Positions 7,424 through 15,481 of a stretch of 26,811 nucleotides of DNA are shown here, piece by piece; position 1 is the first letter of the stretch, and every line of letters starts with the position of its first letter. The stretch spans positions 1 through 26,811 of the forward strand of contig JBKHJZ010000028.1 of the NCBI GenBank assembly GCA_046537875.1, in the 5' to 3' direction. The notes under the pieces are model-generated. The model was not told the origin of the DNA, made no database searches, and saw nothing but the letters and a program-made list of their open reading frames with translations. This DNA is from JBKHJZ01 sp046537875. GTDB lineage: Bacteria > Actinomycetota > Acidimicrobiia > Acidimicrobiales > VFJN01. The translations under genes and the position numbers were made by a program.

Positions 7424-8323
7424 ATGGTCTCCGAGCTGTTCGACCCCGAGGCGTGGCGCCCCGTGGAGGGGTTCGACCTCACCGACATCACCTACCACCG
7501 GGCGGTGGACACCGGTGTCGTGCGCATCGCCTTCGATCGACCCGAGGTGCGCAACGCCTTTCGCCCCCACACCGTCGACGAGCTGTACCGGGCGCTCGAC
7601 CACGCCCGGCAGACCGCGGACGTGGGCTGCGTCCTGCTCACCGGCAACGGGCCCTCGCCACGCGACCGGGGCTGGGCGTTCTGCTCCGGCGGCGACCAGC
7701 GCATCCGGGGCCGCGACGGCTACCGGTACGCGGCCGGTGAGACCGCCGACACGGCGGACCCGGCACGCACCGGCCGGCTGCACATCCTCGAGGTGCAGCG
7801 CCTGATCCGGTTCATGCCGAAGGTGGTGATCTGCCTGGTGCCGGGGTGGGCGGCGGGAGGCGGGCACAGCCTCCACGTCGTGTGCGACCTCACGCTGGCC
7901 AGCCGGGAGCACGCCAGGTTCCGCCAGACCGATGCCGACGTCGCCAGCTTCGACGGCGGGTTCGGCTCGGCGTACCTGGCGCGCCAGGTGGGCCAGAAGT
8001 TCGCCCGCGAGATCTTCTTCCTCGGCCGGGCCTACTCGGCCGAGGACGCCCACCGCATGGGCATGGTGAACGCGGTGGTCGACCATGCGGACCTGGAACG
8101 GGTGGGGCTCGACTGGGCCCGCACGGTGATGGGCAAGAGCCCGACCGCCCAGCGCATGCTCAAGTTCGCCTTCAACCTCATCGACGACGGCCTCGTCGGC
8201 CAGCAGGTCTTCGCCGGCGAGGCCACGCGCCTGGCGTACGGCACGTCCGAAGCCGAGGAGGGCAGGGACGCCTTCCTCGAGCACCGGCCGCCGGACTGGT
8301 CGCCGTACCCCTGGCACTACTGA
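7424..8323 (+). CDS. menB: 1,4-dihydroxy-2-naphthoyl-CoA synthase
   Basis: The 299-aa crotonase-fold protein closes the second ring of menaquinone from o-succinylbenzoyl-CoA. MenB-specific features are AFCSGGDQRIRGRDGY (85-100), VPGWAAGGGHSLHVVCDLTLAS (139-160) with the oxyanion-hole glycines, and SFDGGFGSAYLARQVGQKFA (175-194). Asp177 and Ser182 correspond to catalytic Asp185 and Ser190 of the M. tuberculosis enzyme. The C-terminal RPPDWSPYPWHY resembles the tail of MenB proteins. AAAGG lies 8 nt before ATG 7424. No other men genes are in the window, so the pathway is scattered or continues outside it. Confidence 0.95.
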   Translation: MVSELFDPEAWRPVEGFDLTDITYHRAVDTGVVRIAFDRPEVRNAFRPHTVDELYRALDHARQTADVGCVLLTGNGPSPRDRGWAFCSGGDQRIRGRDGYRYAAGETADTADPARTGRLHILEVQRLIRFMPKVVICLVPGWAAGGGHSLHVVCDLTLASREHARFRQTDADVASFDGGFGSAYLARQVGQKFAREIFFLGRAYSAEDAHRMGMVNAVVDHADLERVGLDWARTVMGKSPTAQRMLKFAFNLIDDGLVGQQVFAGEATRLAYGTSEAEEGRDAFLEHRPPDWSPYPWHY

Positions 8324-8337
8324 CCGGGGCCTCGGTC

Positions 8338-9840
8338 TCAGATCGCGGGCCCGTTCCCCGGATCGTCGAACGCCAGGGGTTCGTCGAGCGACGTGCCCGT
8401 GCCACACCCCGGGGGCATCTCGCCGGTGGCGTCCAGCCCCCGGACGGTGAGCTTCGGGTTGGCGCCCGAGAAGAGGCCCCAGTCGCTCTCGCAGCCCGGG
8501 ACGATCCAGGTGTGGTTCATCCAGCCGGCGGAACCGTCGGCCTTCTGGCCGCCGCGGGCCTCGCACTCCTCCTCCGACAGGTTCGACCCACCGGCCACCT
8601 CCCCGTCGACGAAGCACAGGCCGACGTGGCGGTGGTAGTGGTCGTTCTCGCCCGTGAACCCCACCGTCGGCGGCTCGTCTCCCTCGCGGAGGATGTAGTA
8701 GCTCAGGCCGACGATGTTGGCGTGCTCGCCGTCGCCGTCGTACAGGAGCATCTCGGGCTCCTCGATGACGAAGGTCTCGTCGACGTACTCGAACTTGATG
8801 TAGTGGGCCGCGATGCCCGGCAGGTAGCCGGTGACCCGCCGGTAGCCGGCCGCCTCGGCGTCGGCGATCGTCGGATACCGGGCCGCCACCTGCCGGGCCC
8901 GCCCCAGCTCGTCGGCGAGCGCCTCGCACTCGTCCTCGTCGGTCATCGGGATCCAGGGGTCGGGCTCGAGCGTGTGCGTCAGACCGCCCGACAGGATGCC
9001 GTCACGCAGCTCGGGGTTTCCCTCGAGGTAGGCCACCACCCCCTCGACGGGGATGCCCCGGGACTCGTCGACGAAGACCTCGGCCCACTCCTCGATGGTG
9101 AAGTCCACGCCGCCCGTGTCGTCGTGGGCGTGGACCTCGCCCGGCTCGCTCTCCTCGTTGAAGGCCGGCGTGTTGAACCCGAGGTCGCACCGGTCGGCGT
9201 CGTCGACCGCCGCGACCTCCCCCCCGACGTGACCGTCGTGGTCGTCGTGGTCGTCGTCGCCGGCGCCGTGATCGTGCCCGTCGGCTGCGGCGAGCTCACC
9301 GGCGGCATGGTCGTGGTCATCCCCGTCGTGCTCCCCGGCGATCGACGGGGTGATCGAGACCGAGACGAGCCCGACCAGCGCAACGGCGGCCAGCCCACCG
9401 GCGAACGTGGGCACCCGCGGCGCGGCCCGGCGGGCGGCAGGAGCCACCAGCACGGCCACCGCGCAGGCCACGGCGAGCAGCTCGAGTCCGGTGGCGGCGA
9501 GATCGGGCAGGCCGGCGCCCTCGGCGTCGTAGCCGGGCACCCCGACCGTGCGCGACACCGCCCACACCGCGACGATCGCGGCGTTCACGCCGCCCGCGGC
9601 CCACCACGCCCGTGCGTGGGCCCGCCATCTGATCAGCGCGACCGCGACACCGACCTGCGCCCAGGCCGCCGAGAGGAAGAAGACGCCGTGCGCGGTCTCG
9701 TGGTCGAAGTGCTGGGGTGCGTACGCGAAGTGGATGGCGGCAGCACCGATGCATGCGGCGGCGGCGACCGTGCGGAGCGTCTCGGTCAGGGGCGCAGCCC
9801 GCCCTCCCGGCCCGTCCGCCGTCGACCCGGTGTCGAGCAT
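8338..9840 (-). CDS. Five-helix membrane protein with His/Asp-rich loop and extracytoplasmic HYHRH domain, function unknown
   Basis: The 500-aa product has about five hydrophobic helices (roughly 23-40, 51-70, 77-96, 113-132 and 143-163). His residues lie at the first helix boundary (IHFAYAPQHFDHETAHG, 36-52). Residues 169-208 are a His/Asp-rich stretch resembling metal-binding loops of zinc or copper transport proteins. The 290-residue C-terminal part has conserved-looking blocks YPTIADAEAAGYRR (322-335), AHYIKFEYVD (345-354), GENDHYHRHVGLCF (397-410) and MNHTWIVPGCESDWGLFSG (441-459), with Cys at 218, 305, 409, 426, 450 and 479. I recall similar C-terminal modules in unnamed actinobacterial secreted proteins but know no function. 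ATG 9840 is set by GGAGGG 3-4 nt upstream; an upstream in-frame ATG lacks such a site. Metal handling is inference from composition. Confidence 0.8.
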   Translation of the reverse strand: MLDTGSTADGPGGRAAPLTETLRTVAAAACIGAAAIHFAYAPQHFDHETAHGVFFLSAAWAQVGVAVALIRWRAHARAWWAAGGVNAAIVAVWAVSRTVGVPGYDAEGAGLPDLAATGLELLAVACAVAVLVAPAARRAAPRVPTFAGGLAAVALVGLVSVSITPSIAGEHDGDDHDHAAGELAAADGHDHGAGDDDHDDHDGHVGGEVAAVDDADRCDLGFNTPAFNEESEPGEVHAHDDTGGVDFTIEEWAEVFVDESRGIPVEGVVAYLEGNPELRDGILSGGLTHTLEPDPWIPMTDEDECEALADELGRARQVAARYPTIADAEAAGYRRVTGYLPGIAAHYIKFEYVDETFVIEEPEMLLYDGDGEHANIVGLSYYILREGDEPPTVGFTGENDHYHRHVGLCFVDGEVAGGSNLSEEECEARGGQKADGSAGWMNHTWIVPGCESDWGLFSGANPKLTVRGLDATGEMPPGCGTGTSLDEPLAFDDPGNGPAI

Positions 9841-9916
9841 GATCCCTCCAGGTGTGCGAGCGGCCCGCCACCGACCGGGGACGGGCGCCGAGATCATGTC
9901 ACGCCGGGGAGGTTCT

Positions 9917-9931
9917 TGCACGGCACGTGCA
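9917..9931. promoter_or_regulatory. Perfect dyad upstream of the His-rich membrane protein gene (operator candidate)
   Basis: TGCACG-GCA-CGTGCA is a perfect 6-bp inverted repeat with a 3-bp centre, 77 bp upstream of the ATG at 9840. A weak minus-strand -10 candidate, CATGAT, lies about 20 bp downstream of it (around 9894-9899). The spacing suits a repressor or activator site. Confidence 0.4.
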
Positions 9932-9989
9932 GAGCTGCTCGTGAGGAGCACAGGGGCCCCGAGCCGGCGGCGGACCTGCGGCGAGCCGC

Positions 9990-10988
9990 CTACCCGGCCA
10001 CCTCCTCGACGAAGACGGCGGCCGTCAGGCGCTCCACGAGCTCGGGATCGGGCGTGGCGCTCCCCTTGCGCACAACGTTGGCGGCCCCGGCGGCCGCAGC
10101 CCACCGGAGCAGGTCGGTGAGCGGGCGGCGGGCGGCGAGGCCGGTCGCCAGCGCGGCGGTCATCGTGTCGCCCGAGCCCCGGGCCCCCGCCGCGGTGAGC
10201 GCCGGCGAGCGGACCAGAAGGCGCCGGTCGCGGGCGACCACGAGCGAGGGGGCGTCCCCGGCGCGCGACACCACCACCGATCGCCGCCGCTCCCCTGCGC
10301 CGGCCAGCCGCTCGGCGGCGTCCCAGAGCGAGCCCTCGTCGGGGCCCTCCACCGCCCGGTCACCTCTCGGCACGCCGGTGGCGGCCACCACGTCCGGGAT
10401 CAGCTCGTCGTGCCCCACCTTCAGCCAGTCGAGCCCGCCCTCCAGCGCCGCGGCGAGCTGGTGACCCGAGAGGTCGGCGACGGTCGTGCGGCCGAGCGCC
10501 CCGAGGTCGGCGGTCAGCCGCGTGAGCAGCGAGGTGTCGAGCGACTCGGCCCACGGCGACCCGGTGATCACGCACACGTCCGCGCCGAGAGCCTCGGTCA
10601 GGGCGGCGCTGTACAGGTCGTCGACCTCCTGGCGGACCAGCCGCCCGGGTGCGGCGTCGCGCAGGCAGGTCCGCTCGCCGCCCTCGCGCTCCTCCACGTA
10701 GCAGGCCGTGGCCGCCCGCGTGAGAACCGCGTGCACCTCGTACGCGCCCTCGAGCAGCAGGTGGTGCGCGGTGACGCCGGTGTCGCCCCCCAGCGGCGTC
10801 ACGAGCGCGACGTCCGCCCCCAGCGCCTGCGCGGCGCGCGCCACCCACGGGCCCTGCCCGCCGACGTTCAGCGCGACATCGGGGTTCGAGCGATCCGGCG
10901 GGTGCTCGAAGGTGCACACGAGCACCGGCGCCGGAGCGAACACGGCCACACGCGGCCGGTCGTGCGCGGGCGGGCCGGTGTCGTCCAT
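9990..10988 (-). CDS. PfkB-family sugar/nucleoside kinase
   Basis: The 332-aa ribokinase-fold protein has the N-terminal glycine motif NVGGQGPWVARAAQALGADV (41-60) and the C-terminal PfkB signature GARGSGDTMTAAL (268-280), where Asp274 is the expected catalytic base. The N-terminal motif is closest in style to 1-phosphofructokinase/LacC-type kinases. Specificity cannot be read from this. It is the third gene of a minus-strand run, 32 bp after the phosphohexomutase, so a role with ribose- or deoxyribose-phosphate from nucleosides is possible. ATG 10988 has AGGG immediately upstream and a G-run about 15 nt further, so the ribosome site is atypical. Confidence 0.85.
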   Translation of the reverse strand: MDDTGPPAHDRPRVAVFAPAPVLVCTFEHPPDRSNPDVALNVGGQGPWVARAAQALGADVALVTPLGGDTGVTAHHLLLEGAYEVHAVLTRAATACYVEEREGGERTCLRDAAPGRLVRQEVDDLYSAALTEALGADVCVITGSPWAESLDTSLLTRLTADLGALGRTTVADLSGHQLAAALEGGLDWLKVGHDELIPDVVAATGVPRGDRAVEGPDEGSLWDAAERLAGAGERRRSVVVSRAGDAPSLVVARDRRLLVRSPALTAAGARGSGDTMTAALATGLAARRPLTDLLRWAAAAGAANVVRKGSATPDPELVERLTAAVFVEEVAG

Positions 10989-11020
10989 CCCTGGGCATGG
11001 CTACCCCCCGCACCAGGGCA

Positions 11021-12796
11021 CTAGCCCGTGGGCCCCCGGCCGGGTGCGATCGCCCCGCCACCGGCCCGGCGGGCCTCGCCGAGCGGACCCACGAGCCGGG
11101 TGGCCTCGTCGAGCACGGCCGCGACGGTGCGCCGTCCCGCTCGGCGGGCGGCGGCCAGCGCCCCCGCTGCCCCGCCCACCTCGACCACCGCCTCCGCGTA
11201 GAGCTTGAGCTTGGGCTCCGTGCCCGAGGGTCGCACGACGAGTCGCACCCGGTCACCCCGGAGCACGACGCCCGTGGTGGGGGGCAGGTGCTCGCCCCGG
11301 CGCAGGTCGTCGACGTGCCGCACCGGCACCCCGGCCAGCGCTGCGGGTGGCGACGAGGCCAGGCGGTCGATCGCAGCGGCCGCGCGGGCCCGGCCGTCGA
11401 GCCCCCCGACCGGGATGCTCCTCTGCCCGGTCGCGTGGACACCCAGCTCCCGGGCCAGGTCGTCCAGGCGGTCGCCGACCGTGCGACCCCGCGCCCGCTC
11501 CGCCGCCACCAGCTCGGCGAACACCAGCGCCGCGGTGATGCCGTCCTTGTCGCGCACGAGCGTCCCGACGCACGAGCCGAGCGCCTCCTCGTAGCCGAAC
11601 ACGAACCGGACACGGGGCCGGTCGAGGGCGGTACGGGCGATCCACTTGAAGCCGGTCAGCACCTCGGCGTGCGTCACGCCGCGGGCCTCGGCGAGGCGGC
11701 CGAGCATCGAGGACGACACGATGGTCGTGACCACCAGGCGGTCCGCCCCGGTGCCGCGAGCGAGGAGCCAGTCGGCCAGCACCACGCCGATCTCGTCACC
11801 GGTGAGCACGCGCCAGCCCCGGCCGTCGTGCTCGGGGACGGCGACAGCGAGCCGGTCGGCGTCGGGGTCGTTGGCCAGCATCACGTCGGCCCCAGCCGCC
11901 TCGGCTCGGGCCAGCGCCGCGTCGAGCGCTCCCGGCTCCTCGGGGTTGGGGACCGCGACGGTCGGGAAGTCCGGGTCGGGTGCCGCCTGGTCGGGCACGG
12001 TCACGGGCACATCGAACCCGGCCCGGGCGAACACCGCGTGGAGCGTGGGGCCGCCCACCCCGTGCAACGGCGTGTAGACGGCGTGCACCCCGCGCGGCCC
12101 GCCGGGCTCGACCAGCCCAGCCGCGCCGGCCACGTAGGCGTCGATCAGGTCGTCACCGGCGGCGACGACCCGCGCCGGCAGGGCGGGGTCGCCGGGGCGG
12201 CCCCGGGGAACGGTGGCGAGCGGACCGACCGCGTCGATGCGCGCCGCGATCGCCGCGTCGGCGGGCGGCACGACCGGTGCGCCGTCGTCGAGGTACACCT
12301 TGTAGCCGTTGTCGCCCGGGGGGTTGTGGCTGGCCGTGATCTGGACGCCTGCGCAGCACCCGAGGTGCCGCACGCCGAAGGCGACGACCGGTGTGGGAAC
12401 CGGCCGATCGGCGAGGTGCACGGCGAAGCCGGCCGCCACCAGGACCGCAGCCGCGTCGGCGGCGAACGTGGTCGACCCGTGGCGGGCGTCGAAGCCGACG
12501 ATCACCGCCTCGCCCGCGTGACCGGTCGCCGCCAGGTGAGCGGCGAGGCCGGCCGTCGTCCGGATGACGACGGCACGGTTCATGCGGTTCGGACCGGCGC
12601 CCATCGGCGCCCGCAGGCCGGCGGTGCCGAACGTCAGGCGGGCACCGAACCGCTCGCGCAACCCCGCGAGGTCGGGCGGGCCTGCCTGGCCGCTGCCCGC
12701 CTCGCCGAGCAGCCGGTCGACCTCGGCACGCGTCACCGGATCGGGATCCTCGTCGCGCCACGCACGCGCCGCGGCGATCAGCTCGTCGGGGCCCAT
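11021..12796 (-). CDS. Alpha-D-phosphohexomutase, probable phosphopentomutase role (Pgm2/ManB type)
   Basis: The 591-aa protein has all four phosphohexomutase signatures: the phosphoserine loop ITASHNPPGDNGYKVY (153-168, Ser156), the Mg-binding DPDADR (310-315), the sugar loop GYEEALG, and the phosphate loop RPSGTEPKLKLY. The N-terminal FGTAGLRAPMGAGPNRMN is characteristic of the long Pgm2/phosphopentomutase branch and of actinobacterial ManB-like proteins. The gene is 34 bp downstream of purine nucleoside phosphorylase and opposite thymidine phosphorylase, both of which release (deoxy)ribose-1-phosphate. The likely role is therefore conversion to the 5-phosphate. That specificity is inferred from context; glucose-1-phosphate could also be the substrate. 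Confidence 0.9.
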   Translation of the reverse strand: MGPDELIAAARAWRDEDPDPVTRAEVDRLLGEAGSGQAGPPDLAGLRERFGARLTFGTAGLRAPMGAGPNRMNRAVVIRTTAGLAAHLAATGHAGEAVIVGFDARHGSTTFAADAAAVLVAAGFAVHLADRPVPTPVVAFGVRHLGCCAGVQITASHNPPGDNGYKVYLDDGAPVVPPADAAIAARIDAVGPLATVPRGRPGDPALPARVVAAGDDLIDAYVAGAAGLVEPGGPRGVHAVYTPLHGVGGPTLHAVFARAGFDVPVTVPDQAAPDPDFPTVAVPNPEEPGALDAALARAEAAGADVMLANDPDADRLAVAVPEHDGRGWRVLTGDEIGVVLADWLLARGTGADRLVVTTIVSSSMLGRLAEARGVTHAEVLTGFKWIARTALDRPRVRFVFGYEEALGSCVGTLVRDKDGITAALVFAELVAAERARGRTVGDRLDDLARELGVHATGQRSIPVGGLDGRARAAAAIDRLASSPPAALAGVPVRHVDDLRRGEHLPPTTGVVLRGDRVRLVVRPSGTEPKLKLYAEAVVEVGGAAGALAAARRAGRRTVAAVLDEATRLVGPLGEARRAGGGAIAPGRGPTG

Positions 12797-12830
12797 GCGT
12801 CCCCGATCGTACGCACCACCCGCCGCCCGG

Positions 12831-13685
12831 TCAGAGGCGGTCGATCACGCCTGCGAGCAACCTCCCCAGGCGCTCCGCCGCCGAGGCCCCGGCCGCCACG
12901 ACCCCGTCGTGGGCGAGCGGCGCACCGCCGCGGCCGGCCGCGAGGTTCGTGACCAGCGACAGGCCGAGCACCTGGAGGCCGAGGTGCCTCGCCGCGATCG
13001 TCTCCCAGACCGTCGACATGCCCACCAGGTCGGCGCCCAGGCGGGCGAGCATCCGGACCTCGGCCGGCGTCTCGTACTGGGGGCCCGGGAGGCCGGCGTA
13101 CACCCCCTCGTCGAGTCCGGGGCCGCCGCCGTCGAGGTCGGCGTCCACCGCACGCGCCAGCGCCCGCAAGCGGGGGGAGTACGCGTCGGTGAGGTCGGCG
13201 AAGAGCGACGGCCGGCCGTCGTCGGCCGCCGCGGCCGTCGCCGCGCCGGCGAGCGGTGAGCGGCCGGTCAGGTTGATGTGGTCGGCGATCAGGACGGGCT
13301 GCCCCACCCGGAAGTCGGCCCGGATGCCGCCGGCCGCGTTGGTGAGCAGGACGACCTCGCAGCCACCGGCATGGGCGGTGCGGACGCCGTGGACCACCAC
13401 GGTCGGGCTGTGGCCCTCGTAGCCGTGCACCCGGCCCAGGAACGCCAGCACCCGCCGCCCCCCGCCCGTGCGGAGCGAGCGCACGGTCCCGTGGTGCCCA
13501 GGGACCGTCGACTCGGCGAATCCCGGCAGGGCGGCCGCCGACACCTCGGCCACGATCTCACCCAGGGCGTCGGCTGCCGGCCGCCACCCCGACCCGAGCA
13601 CCACCGCCACGTCGTGCCTGCGCACGCCGGTGCAGGCGCCGACCGCATCGGCCGCCTCGGCCGCGAGCGCGTAGGGATTGGTCAC
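12831..13685 (-). CDS. punA: Purine nucleoside phosphorylase (trimeric class)
   Basis: The enzyme splits purine (deoxy)nucleosides with phosphate into base and (deoxy)ribose-1-phosphate. Numbered from GTG 13685 (284 aa), it shows the phosphate site GSGW (31-34), PGHHGT (62-67) and GRVHGYEGH (84-92), NAAGG (116-120), the purine-site loop GPQYETPAEVRM (201-212, Glu205), GMSTVWE (222-228) and VTN (245-247). The Asn and Glu fit 6-oxopurine specificity. A GTG at 13694 is also in frame, but neither start has a Shine-Dalgarno. I prefer 13685 because TACGGT lies exactly 7 nt upstream, implying a leaderless message, and VTNPYALAAEAADAV is a typical start. It heads a run with the mutase and PfkB kinase. 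Confidence 0.93.
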   Translation of the reverse strand: MTNPYALAAEAADAVGACTGVRRHDVAVVLGSGWRPAADALGEIVAEVSAAALPGFAESTVPGHHGTVRSLRTGGGRRVLAFLGRVHGYEGHSPTVVVHGVRTAHAGGCEVVLLTNAAGGIRADFRVGQPVLIADHINLTGRSPLAGAATAAAADDGRPSLFADLTDAYSPRLRALARAVDADLDGGGPGLDEGVYAGLPGPQYETPAEVRMLARLGADLVGMSTVWETIAARHLGLQVLGLSLVTNLAAGRGGAPLAHDGVVAAGASAAERLGRLLAGVIDRL

Positions 13686-13692
13686 CGGGGGC

Positions 13693-13698
13693 ACCGTA
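13693..13698 (-). promoter_or_regulatory. Candidate -10 for the purine phosphorylase operon (leaderless)
   Basis: On the minus strand TACGGT lies 7 nt before GTG 13685 and fits TANNNT, so transcription would begin at or beside the start codon. No clear -35 was found. Confidence 0.4.
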
Positions 13699-13801
13699 CC
13701 GGTGGCACAGGTGCGACCATGGCCACCGGACCCCAGCCACCGTCCGCACCACGCCCGCCCGGCGTCACGCGGATCCCCACCCTCCCGAGAGGAGCTCGCC
13801 C

Positions 13802-14185
13802 GTGGCCGACAGCGCGATCGATTGGGACGCCCTGCGGGCAGCAGCGACGTCGGTGGCCGAGCGTGCCCACGCGCCGTACTCCCGGTTGCGGGTCGGTGCG
13901 GCCGGACTGGTCGACGACGGCCGCGTGGTCAGCGGCTGCAACGTCGAGAGCACCTCGTACGGGCTGACCCTGTGCGCCGAGTGCGGACTCGTGTCGGCCC
14001 TCCACGCTGGCGGCGGCGGGCGCCTGGTGGCCGTGGCCGTGTGCGACGCCGCCGGGCACGACCTCCCCTGCTGCGGGCGCTGCCGGCAGCTCCTCCACGA
14101 GGCCGGCGGCCCGGACCTGGTGGTCAACGGGGTGGCCATCGGCGCGCTGCTCCCCGGTGCGTTCGGCGCCGAGCACCTGCCGTGA
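13802..14185 (+). CDS. cdd: Cytidine deaminase
   Basis: The 127-aa zinc enzyme deaminates cytidine and deoxycytidine to the uridine forms. Zinc and catalytic residues are Cys58 and Glu60 in CAE, and Cys91/Cys94 in CCGRCRQ. The substrate loop SGCNVESTSYGLTLCAECG (44-62) is present, as is the N-terminal HAPYSRLRVGAAGLV. The GTG at 13802 is supported by GAGAGGAG about 9 nt upstream. Its stop codon overlaps the thymidine phosphorylase start, so the two are translationally coupled. Length is normal for the homotetrameric class. Confidence 0.95.
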   Translation: MADSAIDWDALRAAATSVAERAHAPYSRLRVGAAGLVDDGRVVSGCNVESTSYGLTLCAECGLVSALHAGGGGRLVAVAVCDAAGHDLPCCGRCRQLLHEAGGPDLVVNGVAIGALLPGAFGAEHLP

Positions 14186-15456
14186 CCACCGACGTCCTCG
14201 ACGTGATCGGCACCAAGCGCGACGGCGGGACGCTGTCGGGCGAGCAGATCCGCCGGTTCGTCGAGGGCTACACGGCCGGGAGGGTCGGCGACGCGCAGGC
14301 GGCCGCGCTGTGCATGGCCATCGTGTGGCGGGGAATGGAGCCGGGCGAACTGGCCGAGTGGACCCGGGCGATGATCGACTCGGGCGAGCGGCTCGACCTG
14401 GCCGGCGTCGGGCGCCCCACCGTCGACAAGCACTCGACCGGCGGCGTGGGCGACAAGGTCTCGCTGGTGCTGGTCCCGCTGCTGGCGGCGTGCGGGGCCG
14501 CGGTTCCGCACCTGGCGGGGCGCGGCCTGGGCCACACCGGCGGGACGCTCGACAAGCTCGCGGCGATCCCTGGATGGGAGGCGTCGCTGCCCGCCGGCCG
14601 CATCGTCGAGCAGCTCGGCCGGGTTGGCGCGGTGATCTGCGCCCCCACGGCGGCGCTCTGCCCCGCCGACCGGGAGCTCTACGCGCTCCGCGACGTCACC
14701 GGCACGGTCGCGTCCGTCCCGCTCATCGCCAGCTCGATCATCGCGAAGAAGGTCGCCGGTGGCGCCGGCGCGCTCGTCCTCGACGTGAAGGTCGGCTCCG
14801 GGGCCTTCCTCCCCCGACCGGACCGTGCGCGCCTGCTGGCGGAGACCTTGGTGGCGCTCGGTCGGGCCCACGGGCTGCGCACGGTGGCGCTCCTCACCGA
14901 CATGGAGCAGCCGCTGGGGCGCGCGTGCGGCAACGCGGTCGAGGTGGCCGAGGCGGTCGAGGTGCTCCGCGGTGGCGGCCCGCCCGACGTCGTCGACGTC
15001 ACGCTCGCCCTCGCCCGCGAGATGGTCGCGCTCGCCGGCCTCGACACCGATCCGGCGGCGGTCCTCGCGGACGGACGGGCGCTCGCCGCGTGGGATGCGA
15101 TGGTCAGGGCCCAGGGCGGCGACCCCCGCGCCGACCTGTCGGCATCGCGGCGCCGCCACGTCGTGCAGTCGCCGGCGACGGGCTACCTGCGCCGCATCGA
15201 CGCCCGCGGCGTGGGGGTCGCCGTCCGGCGGCTCGGCGCCGGGCGCAGCCACCGGGACGACCCGGTGTCGCGGACCGCCGGCGCGGTCTGCGTCCGCCAG
15301 CCGGGCGACCGGGTGGAGGCGGGCGAGGCGATCATCGAGCTCCACGTCGACGACCCCAGCCGCCTCGACGGTGCGGTCGCGGCGCTGGCCGGAGCCATCG
15401 AGGTCGGCCCGGAGCCGCCCCCGCCCCGGCACCCGGTGCTCGACCGCCTCGCGTGA
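14182..15456 (+). CDS. deoA: Thymidine/pyrimidine-nucleoside phosphorylase
   Basis: The 424-aa enzyme cleaves thymidine or deoxyuridine with phosphate to base and deoxyribose-1-phosphate. Family blocks are VDKHSTGGVGDKVSL (81-95), GRGLGHTGGTLDKLAAIPG (113-131), the substrate/phosphate region LRDVTGTVASVPLIASSIIA and KVGSGAF. The C-terminal half carries the alpha/beta domain with a late LGAGRSHRDDPVSRTAGA-type run. The start is the GTG of a GTGA overlap with cdd, and no separate ribosome site is needed. Cdd then DeoA degrades (deoxy)cytidine through uridine forms to base and sugar phosphate, feeding the mutase encoded opposite. Confidence 0.94.
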   Translation: MTTDVLDVIGTKRDGGTLSGEQIRRFVEGYTAGRVGDAQAAALCMAIVWRGMEPGELAEWTRAMIDSGERLDLAGVGRPTVDKHSTGGVGDKVSLVLVPLLAACGAAVPHLAGRGLGHTGGTLDKLAAIPGWEASLPAGRIVEQLGRVGAVICAPTAALCPADRELYALRDVTGTVASVPLIASSIIAKKVAGGAGALVLDVKVGSGAFLPRPDRARLLAETLVALGRAHGLRTVALLTDMEQPLGRACGNAVEVAEAVEVLRGGGPPDVVDVTLALAREMVALAGLDTDPAAVLADGRALAAWDAMVRAQGGDPRADLSASRRRHVVQSPATGYLRRIDARGVGVAVRRLGAGRSHRDDPVSRTAGAVCVRQPGDRVEAGEAIIELHVDDPSRLDGAVAALAGAIEVGPEPPPPRHPVLDRLA

Positions 15457-15481
15457 GCGGGCCGAGCGATGCGGATGCGGG

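Noticed and set aside
5530..7740. Plus-strand open frame of about 736 codons across three genes
   Set aside because: It runs out of frame through the aldo/keto reductase, nitroreductase and menB, and its Arg/Pro/Ala composition is that of a shadow frame.
9225..9330. Repeated GTCGTGGTCGTC-like tract
   Set aside because: It looks like a DNA microsatellite but is explained by His and Asp codons of the metal-binding-like loop in the minus-strand gene.
7846..10464. Plus-strand open frame of about 872 codons
   Set aside because: Most of it is antisense to the His-rich membrane protein and PfkB genes, and it crosses the end of menB in the wrong frame.
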